Source of the DNA: Listeria cossartiae subsp. cayugensis | GTDB lineage: Bacteria; Bacillota; Bacilli; Lactobacillales; Listeriaceae | Assembly (NCBI RefSeq): GCF_014229095.1 | Contig: NZ_JAARZC010000001.1 | Span: 310,001-374,000 of the forward strand | Reading direction: 5' to 3' | Length of the DNA stretch: 64,000 nucleotides | Made by a program: the position numbers and the translations under genes | The notes under the pieces: generated by a model | Seen by the model: only the letters and a program-made list of their open reading frames with translations | Told to the model about the DNA's origin: nothing | Database searches by the model: none | In this document: piece by piece, positions 18,295 to 27,652 of the stretch | How the letters are laid out: the number at the start of each line of letters is the position of its first letter | Numbering within the stretch: the stretch's first letter is position 1

Positions 18295-19758
18295 ATGAGG
18301 AAAAAATACTTTCTTTGCGTATTCGCAGTAATATTATTTTTCACAGGTTTTCTTTTTGAAAATCCACCGGTGAATGGTGCTGAAACTGATACGAGCAATG
18401 TTACGTACAATTACATTGATATCAGCACATTAACAGCAACGCAAAAAAATAGTATTATCAAAGGAAATCCAAACGAGACACTTACAAATGATTATGAAAA
18501 TTATTCCTTTGTGTATCAAAAAAACACATCAGAACCAACTACAAATACAGATAATACTTCTGACAATAATAAAAATCAAAATGGGACACTATTAAAAGCG
18601 GGAGATGTTGGCCCAAATAGTTATTTAATCATTCTAGGGTTTATTTTATTCGGAAGTGGTATTGGACTTCTTACACTCAAAAAAAGACACGCCAAACAGT
18701 TGCTAGTATTTCTTGTTGTCCTTGGCGGTAGTAGTTTGTTAGTCGGATCGATTGTTCAAGCAACAGAAAATAGTAACTTAAAAACCCAAGAATCTCAAAG
18801 AGTTGCAAAAGGAACGAAAGAAACGAAACATCCCGAATCAATGGAAGGCTATACGTATGTAGGATATATACACACAAGTAAAAATAATACACCGCCCGTA
18901 GTTGAAAAAGGGACTGTAACTGTAAACTATCAGGATGAACAAGGAAATTCACTGGCGACTAGTGAAACACTCGAAGGCGACATTGGCCAACCATATCAGA
19001 CTGCATCGAAAAATATTGAGGGATACCAATTAAAAGAAGTGAACGGGAATACAACAGGAACTTTTACTGAAAAAGCACAAGTTGTTACTTATGTTTATCA
19101 AAAAGTGCCTTTAGCTACCGTAATGGTTCAATACTTCGACCAAGATGGAAAACAAATCCATACTCCACAAACAATTAGCGGTAATATTGGCGAACCATAT
19201 GATGCTTCAACAGATAAATACAAATTACAAATTGATGGATATACATTGGATACAACGAAACTGCCAAACAATGCAAATGGTACTTTCACTAATCAAGCTA
19301 CAGAAGTAATGTATATCTATACGAAAGAAGCACAAGATGTTAAAATAACAATTAAATTTGTTGATAGCAATGGAAATCCATTTGTTTTAACGGATTTAAC
19401 AACTTATAAAAACGGCGGTTTAGTGCCTGTTTATCCTAATTTAGACCAATATCATATGAGACTAAATTACAATCAACAAATTTATAATCAAGGTGAAGCA
19501 GTGCCTGATATTGTTATTCCAGCTAAAGAAGGAGAAACGTATTCGTTACCAGAAAGAATGACCTTTAATATACTGGATGATCAAGGGAAACAAATCCCCT
19601 ACGTTATTTCGCAAAATGCCGATTTCAGTAGTACTGGGATTGAGAGATGGGAAAACTACCAAAGTATACCAGCCAATCGCGAAGGAATACTGACTAGCGA
19701 AGATGTGGTGGTTACGTATCAAATACTTGTTTATGGGGTTATGTTTCCTGAGCCATAA
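18295..19758 (+). CDS. Membrane-tethered surface protein with MucBP domains
   Basis: A 487-residue exported protein. A signal peptide or anchor (1-30) is followed by a short extracellular-type segment ending LLKAGD. Then comes a hydrophobic helix with KKRHAK (near 122-127), and directly a second hydrophobic helix ending GSIVQATE. Two MucBP-like repeats follow: about 205-270 (TVTVNYQDEQGN to YVYQK) and about 272-345 (VMVQYFDQDGKQ to YIYTK), then a further related domain. There is no C-terminal LPXTG, so it is held by the internal helices. I chose the ATG at 18295, with GAGGAGGG 8 bases upstream. Function is unknown; MucBP domains suggest mucin or surface binding. Confidence 0.75.
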   Translation: MRKKYFLCVFAVILFFTGFLFENPPVNGAETDTSNVTYNYIDISTLTATQKNSIIKGNPNETLTNDYENYSFVYQKNTSEPTTNTDNTSDNNKNQNGTLLKAGDVGPNSYLIILGFILFGSGIGLLTLKKRHAKQLLVFLVVLGGSSLLVGSIVQATENSNLKTQESQRVAKGTKETKHPESMEGYTYVGYIHTSKNNTPPVVEKGTVTVNYQDEQGNSLATSETLEGDIGQPYQTASKNIEGYQLKEVNGNTTGTFTEKAQVVTYVYQKVPLATVMVQYFDQDGKQIHTPQTISGNIGEPYDASTDKYKLQIDGYTLDTTKLPNNANGTFTNQATEVMYIYTKEAQDVKITIKFVDSNGNPFVLTDLTTYKNGGLVPVYPNLDQYHMRLNYNQQIYNQGEAVPDIVIPAKEGETYSLPERMTFNILDDQGKQIPYVISQNADFSSTGIERWENYQSIPANREGILTSEDVVVTYQILVYGVMFPEP

Positions 19759-19781
19759 GTAAATCAAATTATTCGATAATA

Positions 19782-19812
19782 AAAAAGCAATCTCGCCTAG
19801 AGATTGCTTTTT
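19782..19812. terminator. Bidirectional terminator
   Basis: AAAAAGCAATCTC (19782-19794) pairs perfectly with GAGATTGCTTTTT (19800-19812) between convergent genes. Confidence 0.88.
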
Positions 19813-20270
19813 TAAATACGTTCTTTCCGTCCACGAAATGCCCTAATACTATGATTGAATACTTCCGAGAGCATTAATCCTGCTGCTATAGCGCCAGCAA
19901 CCACTGTAACTTGAACGGAAAAACCAATCGCTTCCGTATAATCACCTAACACAAAATTCCGTACAGCTTGGTAAGCAAGTCCCCCGGGAACGAGTGGCAC
20001 AATTCCCGGAACATTAAATATCGTAATCGGCATTTTTTTATGTTTCGCAAAAAAGTGACTCAGCACAGCGACCACAAAAGCTCCGGCTAGGGAAGATGCT
20101 CCTGTCCCAGAATCCATTTGCATTAAAGTCCAGTAAGCCATCCAACCAAATGTCCCTGTAATACCACAAGCATTCAGCGCTCTTTTTGGCACATTTGTAA
20201 TAATCGCAAACGTCACAGTCGCAACATAACTCAGCACTAATTGAATAATAATTGTCCAAACTAAATCCAT
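19812..20270 (-). CDS. ThrE-type threonine/serine exporter, small membrane subunit
   Basis: A 152-residue protein of the small ThrE_2 half (PF12821 type) of the threonine/serine exporter family, with about four to five membrane helices. KRALNACGITGTFGWMAYW and PGIVPLVPGGLAYQAVR are typical motifs. I prefer the ATG at 20270, 7 bases after GGAGG; an in-frame ATG lies one codon earlier. It overlaps nothing but follows the larger subunit by 13 bases. In Corynebacterium ThrE both halves are one protein; here they are split, as in many Firmicutes. Substrate is inferred. Confidence 0.8.
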   Translation of the reverse strand: MDLVWTIIIQLVLSYVATVTFAIITNVPKRALNACGITGTFGWMAYWTLMQMDSGTGASSLAGAFVVAVLSHFFAKHKKMPITIFNVPGIVPLVPGGLAYQAVRNFVLGDYTEAIGFSVQVTVVAGAIAAGLMLSEVFNHSIRAFRGRKERI

Positions 20271-20283
20271 CATAGCGCCTCCT

Positions 20284-21036
20284 TTATAAGAAAAAGCGGA
20301 AAACAACCGCGATTCCAATTCCTATTGCACAAGAAGTAAGTAGCGCTTCCGTTCCGCGTGCCATTCCACTAAGCAAATGCCCAGCAAGCAAATCCCGAAC
20401 CGCATTCGTAATCGGCACCCCGGGAACAAGGGGCATCACGCCACCGATAATCATCGTGTCCAAATTAATCCCCCAACCGATCGAAATCGTCAAAACAGCT
20501 AAAAGTCCAACCGTTAACGAAGCTAAAAATTCAGCTAGAAACTTCACCTTCATAAAAATCTGCGTATAATAAAAAATGATAAAACCAATAGCACCAATGA
20601 TACAAGTCGGAATAAAATCAAACCAACCCCCACCAAAAATAACCATCAACGATCCACTAACAAGCGATGCCGCGATAATCTGCAACCAAATAGGAAAATA
20701 GCGCACATCTTTATCTAAATTAACAAGCTTTGTATGTAATTCTTGCAAGGAAATTCTCTTTTCCGCGAAATCCCTAGAAAATTCATTGACCATGGATACT
20801 TTTTCTAAATTAATTGTTCTTGTCGGAATTTGCTGTAACTGCACATTACGTTCTCCTTCAAGCGACATAAAAAGCCCAGTCGGCGTCACGAAACTAATCC
20901 CTTTTTTATTACTAGCGATGGTTGCGATGCGGTTCATTGTATCTTCTACGCGATACATTTCCGCGCCACTTTCCATCATTATTTTGCCTGCCATTAAGCA
21001 CGTTTCTAGCAAATAATCTGTTGTTTCCGTCGACAT
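20284..21036 (-). CDS. ThrE-type threonine/serine exporter, large subunit
   Basis: A 250-residue protein of the ThrE family (PF06738). The cytosolic N-terminal domain has CLMAGKIMMESGAEMYRVEDTM, the usual conserved block. About five membrane helices follow from residue 118, including GGVMPLVPGVPITNAVRD, which is the large-subunit counterpart of the PLVPGG motif in the small subunit. Likely forms one exporter with the gene just downstream. Start ATG has GGAGG upstream. Confidence 0.82.
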   Translation of the reverse strand: MSTETTDYLLETCLMAGKIMMESGAEMYRVEDTMNRIATIASNKKGISFVTPTGLFMSLEGERNVQLQQIPTRTINLEKVSMVNEFSRDFAEKRISLQELHTKLVNLDKDVRYFPIWLQIIAASLVSGSLMVIFGGGWFDFIPTCIIGAIGFIIFYYTQIFMKVKFLAEFLASLTVGLLAVLTISIGWGINLDTMIIGGVMPLVPGVPITNAVRDLLAGHLLSGMARGTEALLTSCAIGIGIAVVFRFFL

Positions 21037-21200
21037 AACTAAGCACCTCCAACCCTTTATTCCTACTCAATCGTAACGCAATCAAATCAAAAATTCTAGT
21101 AGGAAGGATGCTTTTTTTGAATTTGCGATTGTTTCGATGTGATTTGGGGTAAATATTTGATAGTATGGTAGATATAGCACCGGAAAGGATAAGGATTATT

Positions 21201-21407
21201 TTGGCGAATATTGAATATGAAATTATAGAAGAAATTGGCGTATTATCTGAAAATGCACGTGGCTGGCGGAAAGAATTAAACAAAGTGAGCTGGAACGGAC
21301 GCCCACCGAAATATGATATCCGCGACTGGTCAGACGATCACGAGAAAATGGGCAAAGGGATTACACTAACTGATGAAGAGGCAGAAGAACTAAAAAAACT
21401 GTTATAG
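21201..21407 (+). CDS. YdbC-family PC4-like ssDNA-binding protein
   Basis: A 68-residue protein starting LANIEYEIIEEIGVLSEN and containing WRKELNKVSWNGRPPKYDIRDW. This pattern is that of Lactococcus YdbC, a prokaryotic PC4-like single-strand nucleic-acid-binding protein. I chose the TTG at 21201, preceded by AAGGA, because the family begins there. The ATG at 21165 lies 12 codons earlier and has no ribosome binding site. It sits 18 bases upstream of the esterase-like gene and is probably cotranscribed with it. Confidence 0.8.
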   Translation: MANIEYEIIEEIGVLSENARGWRKELNKVSWNGRPPKYDIRDWSDDHEKMGKGITLTDEEAEELKKLL

Positions 21408-21425
21408 TAAGGGCTGGTGTATAGG

Positions 21426-22088
21426 ATGAGAATGTTTGCGTATGATATTTATGAACCAATTGGTAGAAAAGATGAGGACACTTTCCCGGTGATTTTTGCA
21501 CTCCATGGTTTCGGTGGGGATGAGCTTGATATGGCGGGACAGCTAGAATTATTAATGGACCGCTTTGTTGTTGTTTCCATGCGTGGAGACGTTGAATATG
21601 GCCCTACTTATGGCTTTTATCATATGGTAACAGAAGGGGACCCTAATCCGCGTGAGGTAGATTATGCAAGCTTACGTGTTGCGCAATTTATCGATGAAAT
21701 TTGTAATGACTATGTTTCGATTGATCGCGAACAAGTTTTTCTGGTGGGATTTGACCAAGGGGCTGTTTTAACGATATCGATTATGCAAAGTTACGGTGGT
21801 CAATATAAAGCAGCTGCCTTATTAAGTGGTCGTTTGCCGTATTATATAGAAGATAGACCTGCAAATTTAATGTTGAAAGATAAGCGTATTTTTATCGGCC
21901 ACGGTATTGAAGATGCTGTCGTTCAAATTGCTGAAGCAGATGATATTGCTAAATTCTTCGAGAAAATGGGTTGTAATGTCGAAAAGCATAGCTATTTTGT
22001 TGGACATAATGTTAACGAAGCAGAAGAGGACGACTTATACAGTTGGTTTGAAAGTTTTTTGCCAAACCAACCAGTGAAAAATAAATAA
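21426..22088 (+). CDS. Alpha/beta hydrolase, carboxylesterase/phospholipase-like, with Asp at the nucleophile position
   Basis: About 220 residues with the alpha/beta-hydrolase layout: FALHGFGGDELDM is the oxyanion-hole region, and the nucleophile elbow reads VGFDQGA. Close relatives have GFSQGA, so the serine is replaced by aspartate. The acid (HGIEDAVV) and histidine (FVGHNVNE) of the triad are kept. The codon is GAC, clear in the sequence. It may be a pseudoenzyme, use the aspartate as nucleophile like dehalogenases, or bind without hydrolysis. Start is uncertain: GTG at 21417, ATG at 21426 or 21432 are all in frame. Confidence 0.75.
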   Translation: MRMFAYDIYEPIGRKDEDTFPVIFALHGFGGDELDMAGQLELLMDRFVVVSMRGDVEYGPTYGFYHMVTEGDPNPREVDYASLRVAQFIDEICNDYVSIDREQVFLVGFDQGAVLTISIMQSYGGQYKAAALLSGRLPYYIEDRPANLMLKDKRIFIGHGIEDAVVQIAEADDIAKFFEKMGCNVEKHSYFVGHNVNEAEEDDLYSWFESFLPNQPVKNK

Positions 22089-22120
22089 AAAACCAGCGAC
22101 CGCTAATGGTCGCTGGTTTT
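22089..22120. terminator. Bidirectional terminator
   Basis: AAAACCAGCGACC (22089-22101) pairs perfectly with GGTCGCTGGTTTT (22108-22120), between convergent genes. Confidence 0.92.
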
Positions 22121-23308
22121 TTAAATATCCAAAGTAAGAAATAGTACTTTTAGATAATTACCTTCTGGAAAGTTTTTATTAACTGTGAAATCGGCAGGCA
22201 GGGAATGAGTTTCGACAATTTTATAAGTACGGTCGCTCGTTTGGAAGGCTTCCGCGATTAATTTTTTAAATGCTTTCATACCAAATCCTGCGTAGTTTGT
22301 TGAAGCAATGATAGTACCGTTTGGAGCAGTAATGTCAATGATTTCACGAAGCATAGCCGGGTAATCTTTTGCTGCACGGAAAGTTACTTTTTTTGTGCGT
22401 GCAAAGCTTGGTGGATCGACAACGACTAAATCAAATGTTAATTGTTTCCGCGCGGCATATTTGAAATAATGGAAAACATCTTCAACGATAATAGACTGAC
22501 CACTTGGATCTAATCCGTTCACTTCCATTTGCTCTTTTGTTTTGCTAAGCGAACGACCCGCCACATCTACGCTTGTCGTTTTGCTTGCGCCACCAAATAA
22601 AGCAGCCACAGAAAATGCTCCAGTGTACGAAAAGGTGTTTAGGACGTTTTTTGAAACCGAATAATCTTCACTAATACGTCTCCGCACATCACGCTGATCT
22701 AGGAAAATGCCGGTCATCCAACCATCATCTAAGTAAGTGGCGTAATTAATACCGTTTTCTTTAATAATAAGTGGGAAAGTTGCTTTTTGGCCGGCAACGA
22801 AATCATCTTTTGTATCTTCTTGAAAACGTCTTTTTTCATAGATTCCTTTGATTTCGGGAAAAGATAGGAAGATATCAAGAATTGTTTTTTGGAAAGCGTA
22901 GATGCCTAGGCTGTACCATTGAATGACAAGATAACCATCATAATAATCAACCGTGAAGCCGCCAAGTCCATCACCTTCACCATTAAAAATTCGAAATGCG
23001 GTAGTAGAGTCATCCGCAAAAAGAAATTGACGTTTTTCGATAGCAGCGGTAATTAAATCAGTTAAAAAGTCTTCATCTAGTTGTTGTTTTTTGTCCCATG
23101 TGAAAAGCCAGCCACTGCCTTTGTTTTGTTCTCCGTGATATCCTCTAGCAATGAATTGGCCATTGGCATCTGTTAATTCGAATACATCGCCTTCTTGTAA
23201 TTCTTTTGGCCATTTTTCCATACGTTCTTTAAGAATGAGGGGATAGCCTTCTTTATAGCCTTTTGTAAACTTAGGAAAGATTTTTACTTTTACTTGGTTT
23301 TTCATCAT
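22121..23308 (-). CDS. Class I SAM-dependent rRNA methyltransferase, RlmI-like
   Basis: A 395-residue protein with an N-terminal PUA-type RNA-binding domain (about 1-80) and a C-terminal Rossmann methyltransferase. The SAM site is NTFSYTGAFSVAAL (about 228-241) and the catalytic motif IV is VVVDPPSFA (about 290-298). This layout matches RlmI, which methylates C1962 of E. coli 23S rRNA at carbon 5. The exact rRNA target here is inferred. It is a single-gene unit; no strong ribosome binding site is visible. Confidence 0.87.
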   Translation of the reverse strand: MMKNQVKVKIFPKFTKGYKEGYPLILKERMEKWPKELQEGDVFELTDANGQFIARGYHGEQNKGSGWLFTWDKKQQLDEDFLTDLITAAIEKRQFLFADDSTTAFRIFNGEGDGLGGFTVDYYDGYLVIQWYSLGIYAFQKTILDIFLSFPEIKGIYEKRRFQEDTKDDFVAGQKATFPLIIKENGINYATYLDDGWMTGIFLDQRDVRRRISEDYSVSKNVLNTFSYTGAFSVAALFGGASKTTSVDVAGRSLSKTKEQMEVNGLDPSGQSIIVEDVFHYFKYAARKQLTFDLVVVDPPSFARTKKVTFRAAKDYPAMLREIIDITAPNGTIIASTNYAGFGMKAFKKLIAEAFQTSDRTYKIVETHSLPADFTVNKNFPEGNYLKVLFLTLDI

Positions 23309-23344
23309 GCACCGTCTTTCATTAAGATAAAATTTCCAACAAAA

Positions 23345-23377
23345 AACCTGTGAAGCGAACTGCTTGCTCCACAGGTT
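23345..23377 (-). terminator. Terminator of iap
   Basis: On the minus strand AACCTGTG pairs with CACAGGTT around an inner stem AAGC/GCTT, followed by a T-run at 23341-23346. Confidence 0.88.
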
Positions 23378-23392
23378 ACTTTAAGTTATTAA

Positions 23393-24787
23393 TTATACGC
23401 GACCGAAGCCAACTAGATATTTACCCCAGCCAGAGCCGTGGATGTTATCGTATTTAACGCCATTGTCTTGCGCGTTAATCATTTGACCATTACCAACGTA
23501 GATACCAACGTGAGAAATTCCGCTACCATAGTCAAAGAATACTAAATCACCAGGTTTTGCTTGGGATTCAGAGATTCTTGTAGTACTAGCGTATTGCGCG
23601 CCAGAAGTACGTGGAAGCGAGATACCAGCTTTAGCAAATACATATTTAGTGTAACCAGAGCAATCAAATGTAGTTGGTCCGTTACCACCCCATGAATAAG
23701 CTTTTCCAAGGTGTTTTTGAGCTTCGGCTAAGATAATAGCACTTGCGCTCGCATTATTTGTAGAACCTTGGCTAGTATTAGCATTCGTGTTTGTATTTGT
23801 GTTTTTAGATGGTGTACTTGTATTCGTGTTAGTGTTTGTGTTTTTAGATGGTGCTGGAGCTGGAGCAGGTGCTGGTTTTGCAGCTTCTGCTGGAGCTTTT
23901 GCTTGTGTTTGTTTTTCAGTTGTTACTTCTTTTTTCTCAGTAGTTGCAGTAGTTTTGTTTGTGTTTTCTTTTACTGCAGGTGCTGCTTGTTTTTCAGCTG
24001 CTGGAGCTTCTGTTTTCACTTCGGCTTTTGGAGTAGCTGTGTTAGCAGTTTGTTTAACAGCAAGTTTTTGACCTACATAAATAGAAGAAGAAGATAAATT
24101 ATTCCATGACATAATGTCTTGAACGGAAACACCGTATTTTACGGATAAAGCCCAAATTGTGTCACCACTTTTAACAGTGTATGTAGTAGCGTTTTGGTCT
24201 ACTACAGGAGTTTCTTTAGTTTCTGCTGCTTTTGGAGCAGGTGTAGTTGCTTGAGTAGTTTGTTTTACTTCTGTTTTTGTTTCTGTAGCAGGTGCTGCTT
24301 GTTGAGTAGTAGCTTCTTTTTTCACTTCTTGAGTAGTTGTTACAGGAGTGCTTGCTACTTTGTCAGTTAAGTATTTACCGTTAACGAAACCGGTTTTTCC
24401 ATCATTGTAAGTAATTTTATGCCAACCGTTAGATTCAGTTGTTTCAACAGTTACTTTTGTTCCGCCTTTGATTGACGTGATAATGCTGTTGTCAACACCA
24501 GCGCCAGTACGGACGTTAAGCCAAGTTGCGCTAACAGATTTCTCTGTTTTTGCATCAGCAACCTCAACTTCATTTACTTGTAATTTTTGACCTGGTACGA
24601 TTTTATCAGTTGTTAAATTGTTTGCTTTTTTAATTGCGTCAACAGTTGTCCCTTTACTTTGAGCGATACCCCAAAGAGTATCTCCAGCTTCAACTACTAC
24701 AGTGCTTGCGGATGCGATTGTTGGAGCAGCGAATGCTGTTACCGCAATCCCAGCTGTAGCCGCGATAGTTGCTTTTTTCATGTTCAT
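23393..24787 (-). CDS. iap: Invasion-associated protein p60, NlpC/P60 endopeptidase
   Basis: A 464-residue secreted peptidoglycan hydrolase (also called CwhA). Signal peptide 1-27, LysM 1 about 29-72, SH3b about 82-140 (WLNVRTGAG), LysM 2 about 197-243, Thr-Asn repeats about 305-335, and the catalytic NlpC/P60 domain about 345-464. The catalytic cysteine is in TTFDCSGYT and the histidine in ISHVGIYVG. It splits daughter cells at the septum and is exported partly by SecA2, whose gene is divergently transcribed next to it. The ATG at 24787 follows GAGGAG; a second in-frame ATG is two codons later. Species-typical repeats are short here. Confidence 0.97.
   Translation of the reverse strand: MNMKKATIAATAGIAVTAFAAPTIASASTVVVEAGDTLWGIAQSKGTTVDAIKKANNLTTDKIVPGQKLQVNEVEVADAKTEKSVSATWLNVRTGAGVDNSIITSIKGGTKVTVETTESNGWHKITYNDGKTGFVNGKYLTDKVASTPVTTTQEVKKEATTQQAAPATETKTEVKQTTQATTPAPKAAETKETPVVDQNATTYTVKSGDTIWALSVKYGVSVQDIMSWNNLSSSSIYVGQKLAVKQTANTATPKAEVKTEAPAAEKQAAPAVKENTNKTTATTEKKEVTTEKQTQAKAPAEAAKPAPAPAPAPSKNTNTNTNTSTPSKNTNTNTNANTSQGSTNNASASAIILAEAQKHLGKAYSWGGNGPTTFDCSGYTKYVFAKAGISLPRTSGAQYASTTRISESQAKPGDLVFFDYGSGISHVGIYVGNGQMINAQDNGVKYDNIHGSGWGKYLVGFGRV
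23773..23855 (-). repeat. Thr-Asn (TN) codon repeat in iap
   Basis: Alternating ACN-AAY codons encode two [10 protein letters not shown] blocks. The number of TN units varies among Listeria strains and species by slippage, and here it is low. Confidence 0.85.
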
Positions 24788-24926
24788 AAAACTCCTCTCT
24801 TTTTTCAGAAAATCCCAGTACGTAATTTGTATTTGAGAATTAATTTTATTAGTGATTAATACTAAGTTTACCCAGTTTTTACCTAAAAAACAAATACCAA
24901 GATAACGCTAAGAAAGGGGAAAACGG

Positions 24927-24935
24927 ACTATACCA
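24927..24935 (-). promoter_or_regulatory. Possible iap promoter (extended -10)
   Basis: On the minus strand TTGGTATAGT gives an extended -10 (TATAGT at 24927-24932) about 140 bases upstream of iap; TTACAG lies upstream with a 19-base spacer. This would make a leader of about 130 nt. The 420-base iap-secA2 gap also holds a TGATTTT/AAAATCA dyad (25071-25077 and 25112-25118) of unknown role. Confidence 0.4.
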
Positions 24936-25151
24936 ACTATTTGTAATAATTCTGTAACAAACAAAAAGCGAACGTGTATTCTTAGGGCTTGGGATGTACT
25001 GCTAGGGGGACCTTTATGGTGTAAGTGGGATGTGAACATTAAGCAACAACTTTCGCTTCGGGAAACCTATTGATTTTTAACAACAGAAATATTTAATACA
25101 TTTGTAATATTAAAATCAGTAGTTTTACTAGTTTTCCTGACTCGAAATGAA

Positions 25152-25181
25152 TTGCCAGATGACTTTATGGTATTCTATAAT
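25152..25181 (+). promoter_or_regulatory. Promoter of secA2
   Basis: TTGCCA (25152-25157) and TATAAT (25176-25181) with an 18-base spacer, 25 bases before the chosen secA2 start. The promoter overlaps the alternative upstream ATG at 25152, which argues against it. Confidence 0.65.
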
Positions 25182-25205
25182 AGAAGGTATGGAGGATATT
25201 ATATA

Positions 25206-27536
25206 ATGAGACAGAATTATGATGATCGCAAAATAGTAAAACAGTACCGAGAAATAGCCCGCCAAATTGTAAAAAAAGAGGGCTTATATAGAAATATGGA
25301 TCAGTCTGAGCTTTGTGAACAAACCAATTTTTGGCGTGAAAAGTTCAAAACGAAACCAATGACTGATCGGGATAAAATTAATATTTTCGCATTAGCAAGA
25401 GAAGCGGCGAGTCGGATTATCGGATTGGACGCGGTTGTGGTGCAATTAATCGGTGCGCTTGTTCTTGGTGATGGCAAAGTGGCAGAAATGAAAACCGGTG
25501 AAGGTAAAACATTGATGTCGTTATTTGTGATGTTTATAGAAGTAATGCGCGGTAATCGTGTGCATCTTGTTACTGCCAACGAATATTTAGCGAGACGTGA
25601 CCGGGAAGAAATTGGTCAAGTGCTTGAATATTTAGGCGTTTCGGTTGCTCTAAATGAATCTGGTTTAGATAAAGACCAAAAAAAGGCGATTTATACAGCA
25701 GATGTTATTTACGGCACGGCTTCTGAGTTTGGCTTTGACTACTTACGTGACAACATGGTTCGCCAAAAAGAAGATAAAGTTCAAAGTGGACTTGATTTTG
25801 TTTTAATTGATGAAGCTGATTCTATTTTAATTGATGAAGCAAGAACTCCTTTGCTTATTTCTGACCGTAAAGAGGAAGATTTGTCGCTTTATCATACAGC
25901 TAATGAACTCGTGAAAAAGATGATGAAAGACGATTATGAAATAGAAGAACATAAACGCTTTGTTTGGTTAAATGATGCGGGAATTGAGAAAGCGCAGAAG
26001 TTTTGGCGCGTGGAATCACTTTATTCTGCAGAGGCGCAGTCAGAGTTACGGATTACGATGCTGTTAATGCGGGCTCATTTCCTAATGCATAAAGATAAGG
26101 ATTATGTAGTGCTGGATGATGAGGTACTAATTATCGATCCACATACTGGACGTGCACTTCCGGGGCGTCGCTTTAATGACGGGCTGCATCAGGCAATTGA
26201 GGCGAAAGAAGGCGTTGAAGTAAAAGAAGAATCGCGTACACTAGCGACCATCACGATTCAAAATTACTTCCGCATGTATAAAAAACTGTCTGGTATGACG
26301 GGGACTGCTAAAACCGAAGAAGAAGAATTCCGTCAAATTTACAATATGGACGTCGTAGTTATTCCGACCAATTTACGCGTAAACCGGGAAGATATGCCGG
26401 ATGATATTTTCTATACGAAAAAGGAAAAAGGACGCGCGATTGTTTATGAAGTATCGTGGCGCTATGAAAAAGGGCAGCCAACTTTAATCGGGACTTCTTC
26501 TATTAAAAGTAACGAATGGATTAGTGGCTTGCTCGATGCTGCCGGAATTCCACACCAAGTTTTAAATGCGAAAAACCATGCGCAAGAAGCGGAAATTATT
26601 GCGAAAGCCGGTAAACGCGGCATGGTAACACTAGCGACAAACATGGCTGGCCGGGGAACAGATATCAAGCTTGACCCAGATGTGCATAAGCTCGGTGGAC
26701 TTGCTGTCATCGGGACAGAACGCCATGAAAGTCGCCGCATCGATTTACAACTTATGGGACGTTCTGGTCGACGCGGAGACCCCGGTTTTAGTAAGTTTAT
26801 GATTTCTTTAGAGGATGATTTACTAGAACAATTTGAAAGTAAAAGTTGGGAGAAACTTTCCACGAAATTAAAACGAAAAGCACCACGCGATGGAAAACCA
26901 GTTAACTCACGAAAAATTCATGCTGTCGTGGTCAATGCGCAAAAACGTTTAGAAGGAGCCAACTACGATATTCGTAAAGATTTACTTTCTTACGATGAGG
27001 TCATTGATTTACAGCGCAAAATGGTATATAAAGAACGTGACTTATTACTGGAAAGAAATAAACTTGGCGTATCTTCCGAAAAAATTCTACGTGAGGTTGC
27101 CGAATATTCGTTTATTCACCCGAGTGATGTGCCAGAAGAAGAGTTGGAGAAATATTATTCACGTCAAAAAGAATTACTTGGCGGGACTAAATTCCCGATT
27201 TCTTTTGACGAAGTAACCTTAATGGAACCAGCAGAAGTTGTTGAAGAAATTGTTTCTTGGCATAAAAAAGAACGCAACAAATTCCCAGTTGAAACGATTG
27301 TAGCGATAGAACGAGAAGTATATTTGAATTTAATGGACCAAATGTGGGTTATGCATCTGGACGCAATGGTGCAACTGCGCGAAGGCATCCACTTGCGAGC
27401 ATACGGACAACAAGATCCACTTGTTATGTACCAAAAAGAGGGTGCGCAATTATTCGAGAAATTCCAAGCAGATTACCATTTCTATTTTGCACATGCGTTG
27501 CTTGAACTTGATCCAGATGGTCTAATTCAAGGTTAA
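25206..27536 (+). CDS. secA2: Accessory secretion ATPase SecA2
   Basis: A 776-residue SecA paralog that drives export of p60 and other proteins, and influences smooth or rough colony type. The DEAD-type Walker A MKTGEGKTL is at about 85-93, the Walker B region VLIDEADSILIDEA at about 203-216 and TNMAGRGTDIKLD near 495-507. It is shorter than SecA1 and lacks the C-terminal zinc-binding, SecB-binding tail. I chose the ATG at 25206 from the family length and the promoter position. GGAGG lies 10 bases upstream. It is back to back with iap. Confidence 0.96.
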   Translation: MRQNYDDRKIVKQYREIARQIVKKEGLYRNMDQSELCEQTNFWREKFKTKPMTDRDKINIFALAREAASRIIGLDAVVVQLIGALVLGDGKVAEMKTGEGKTLMSLFVMFIEVMRGNRVHLVTANEYLARRDREEIGQVLEYLGVSVALNESGLDKDQKKAIYTADVIYGTASEFGFDYLRDNMVRQKEDKVQSGLDFVLIDEADSILIDEARTPLLISDRKEEDLSLYHTANELVKKMMKDDYEIEEHKRFVWLNDAGIEKAQKFWRVESLYSAEAQSELRITMLLMRAHFLMHKDKDYVVLDDEVLIIDPHTGRALPGRRFNDGLHQAIEAKEGVEVKEESRTLATITIQNYFRMYKKLSGMTGTAKTEEEEFRQIYNMDVVVIPTNLRVNREDMPDDIFYTKKEKGRAIVYEVSWRYEKGQPTLIGTSSIKSNEWISGLLDAAGIPHQVLNAKNHAQEAEIIAKAGKRGMVTLATNMAGRGTDIKLDPDVHKLGGLAVIGTERHESRRIDLQLMGRSGRRGDPGFSKFMISLEDDLLEQFESKSWEKLSTKLKRKAPRDGKPVNSRKIHAVVVNAQKRLEGANYDIRKDLLSYDEVIDLQRKMVYKERDLLLERNKLGVSSEKILREVAEYSFIHPSDVPEEELEKYYSRQKELLGGTKFPISFDEVTLMEPAEVVEEIVSWHKKERNKFPVETIVAIEREVYLNLMDQMWVMHLDAMVQLREGIHLRAYGQQDPLVMYQKEGAQLFEKFQADYHFYFAHALLELDPDGLIQG

Positions 27537-27652
27537 AAATACAACTCACGCCTGATTTTTTTCAAATTTATGGGTAATTTAGTGTGAACGAGGGTATTAA
27601 TCTATATAATAGTACCAAATGAAAATAAATTTAGACAAAAGAAGGTGGAAAA

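Noticed and set aside
23773..23855. Repeats suspected as a CRISPR array
   Set aside because: They are in-frame codon repeats of p60 without spacers. No CRISPR-like array is seen anywhere in the window.
23768..24097. Long open frames on the plus strand opposite the p60 repeat region
   Set aside because: They result from the low-complexity Thr-Asn and Pro-Ala codons of iap read backwards; the products are Cys/Phe/Val-rich nonsense and lack a ribosome binding site.
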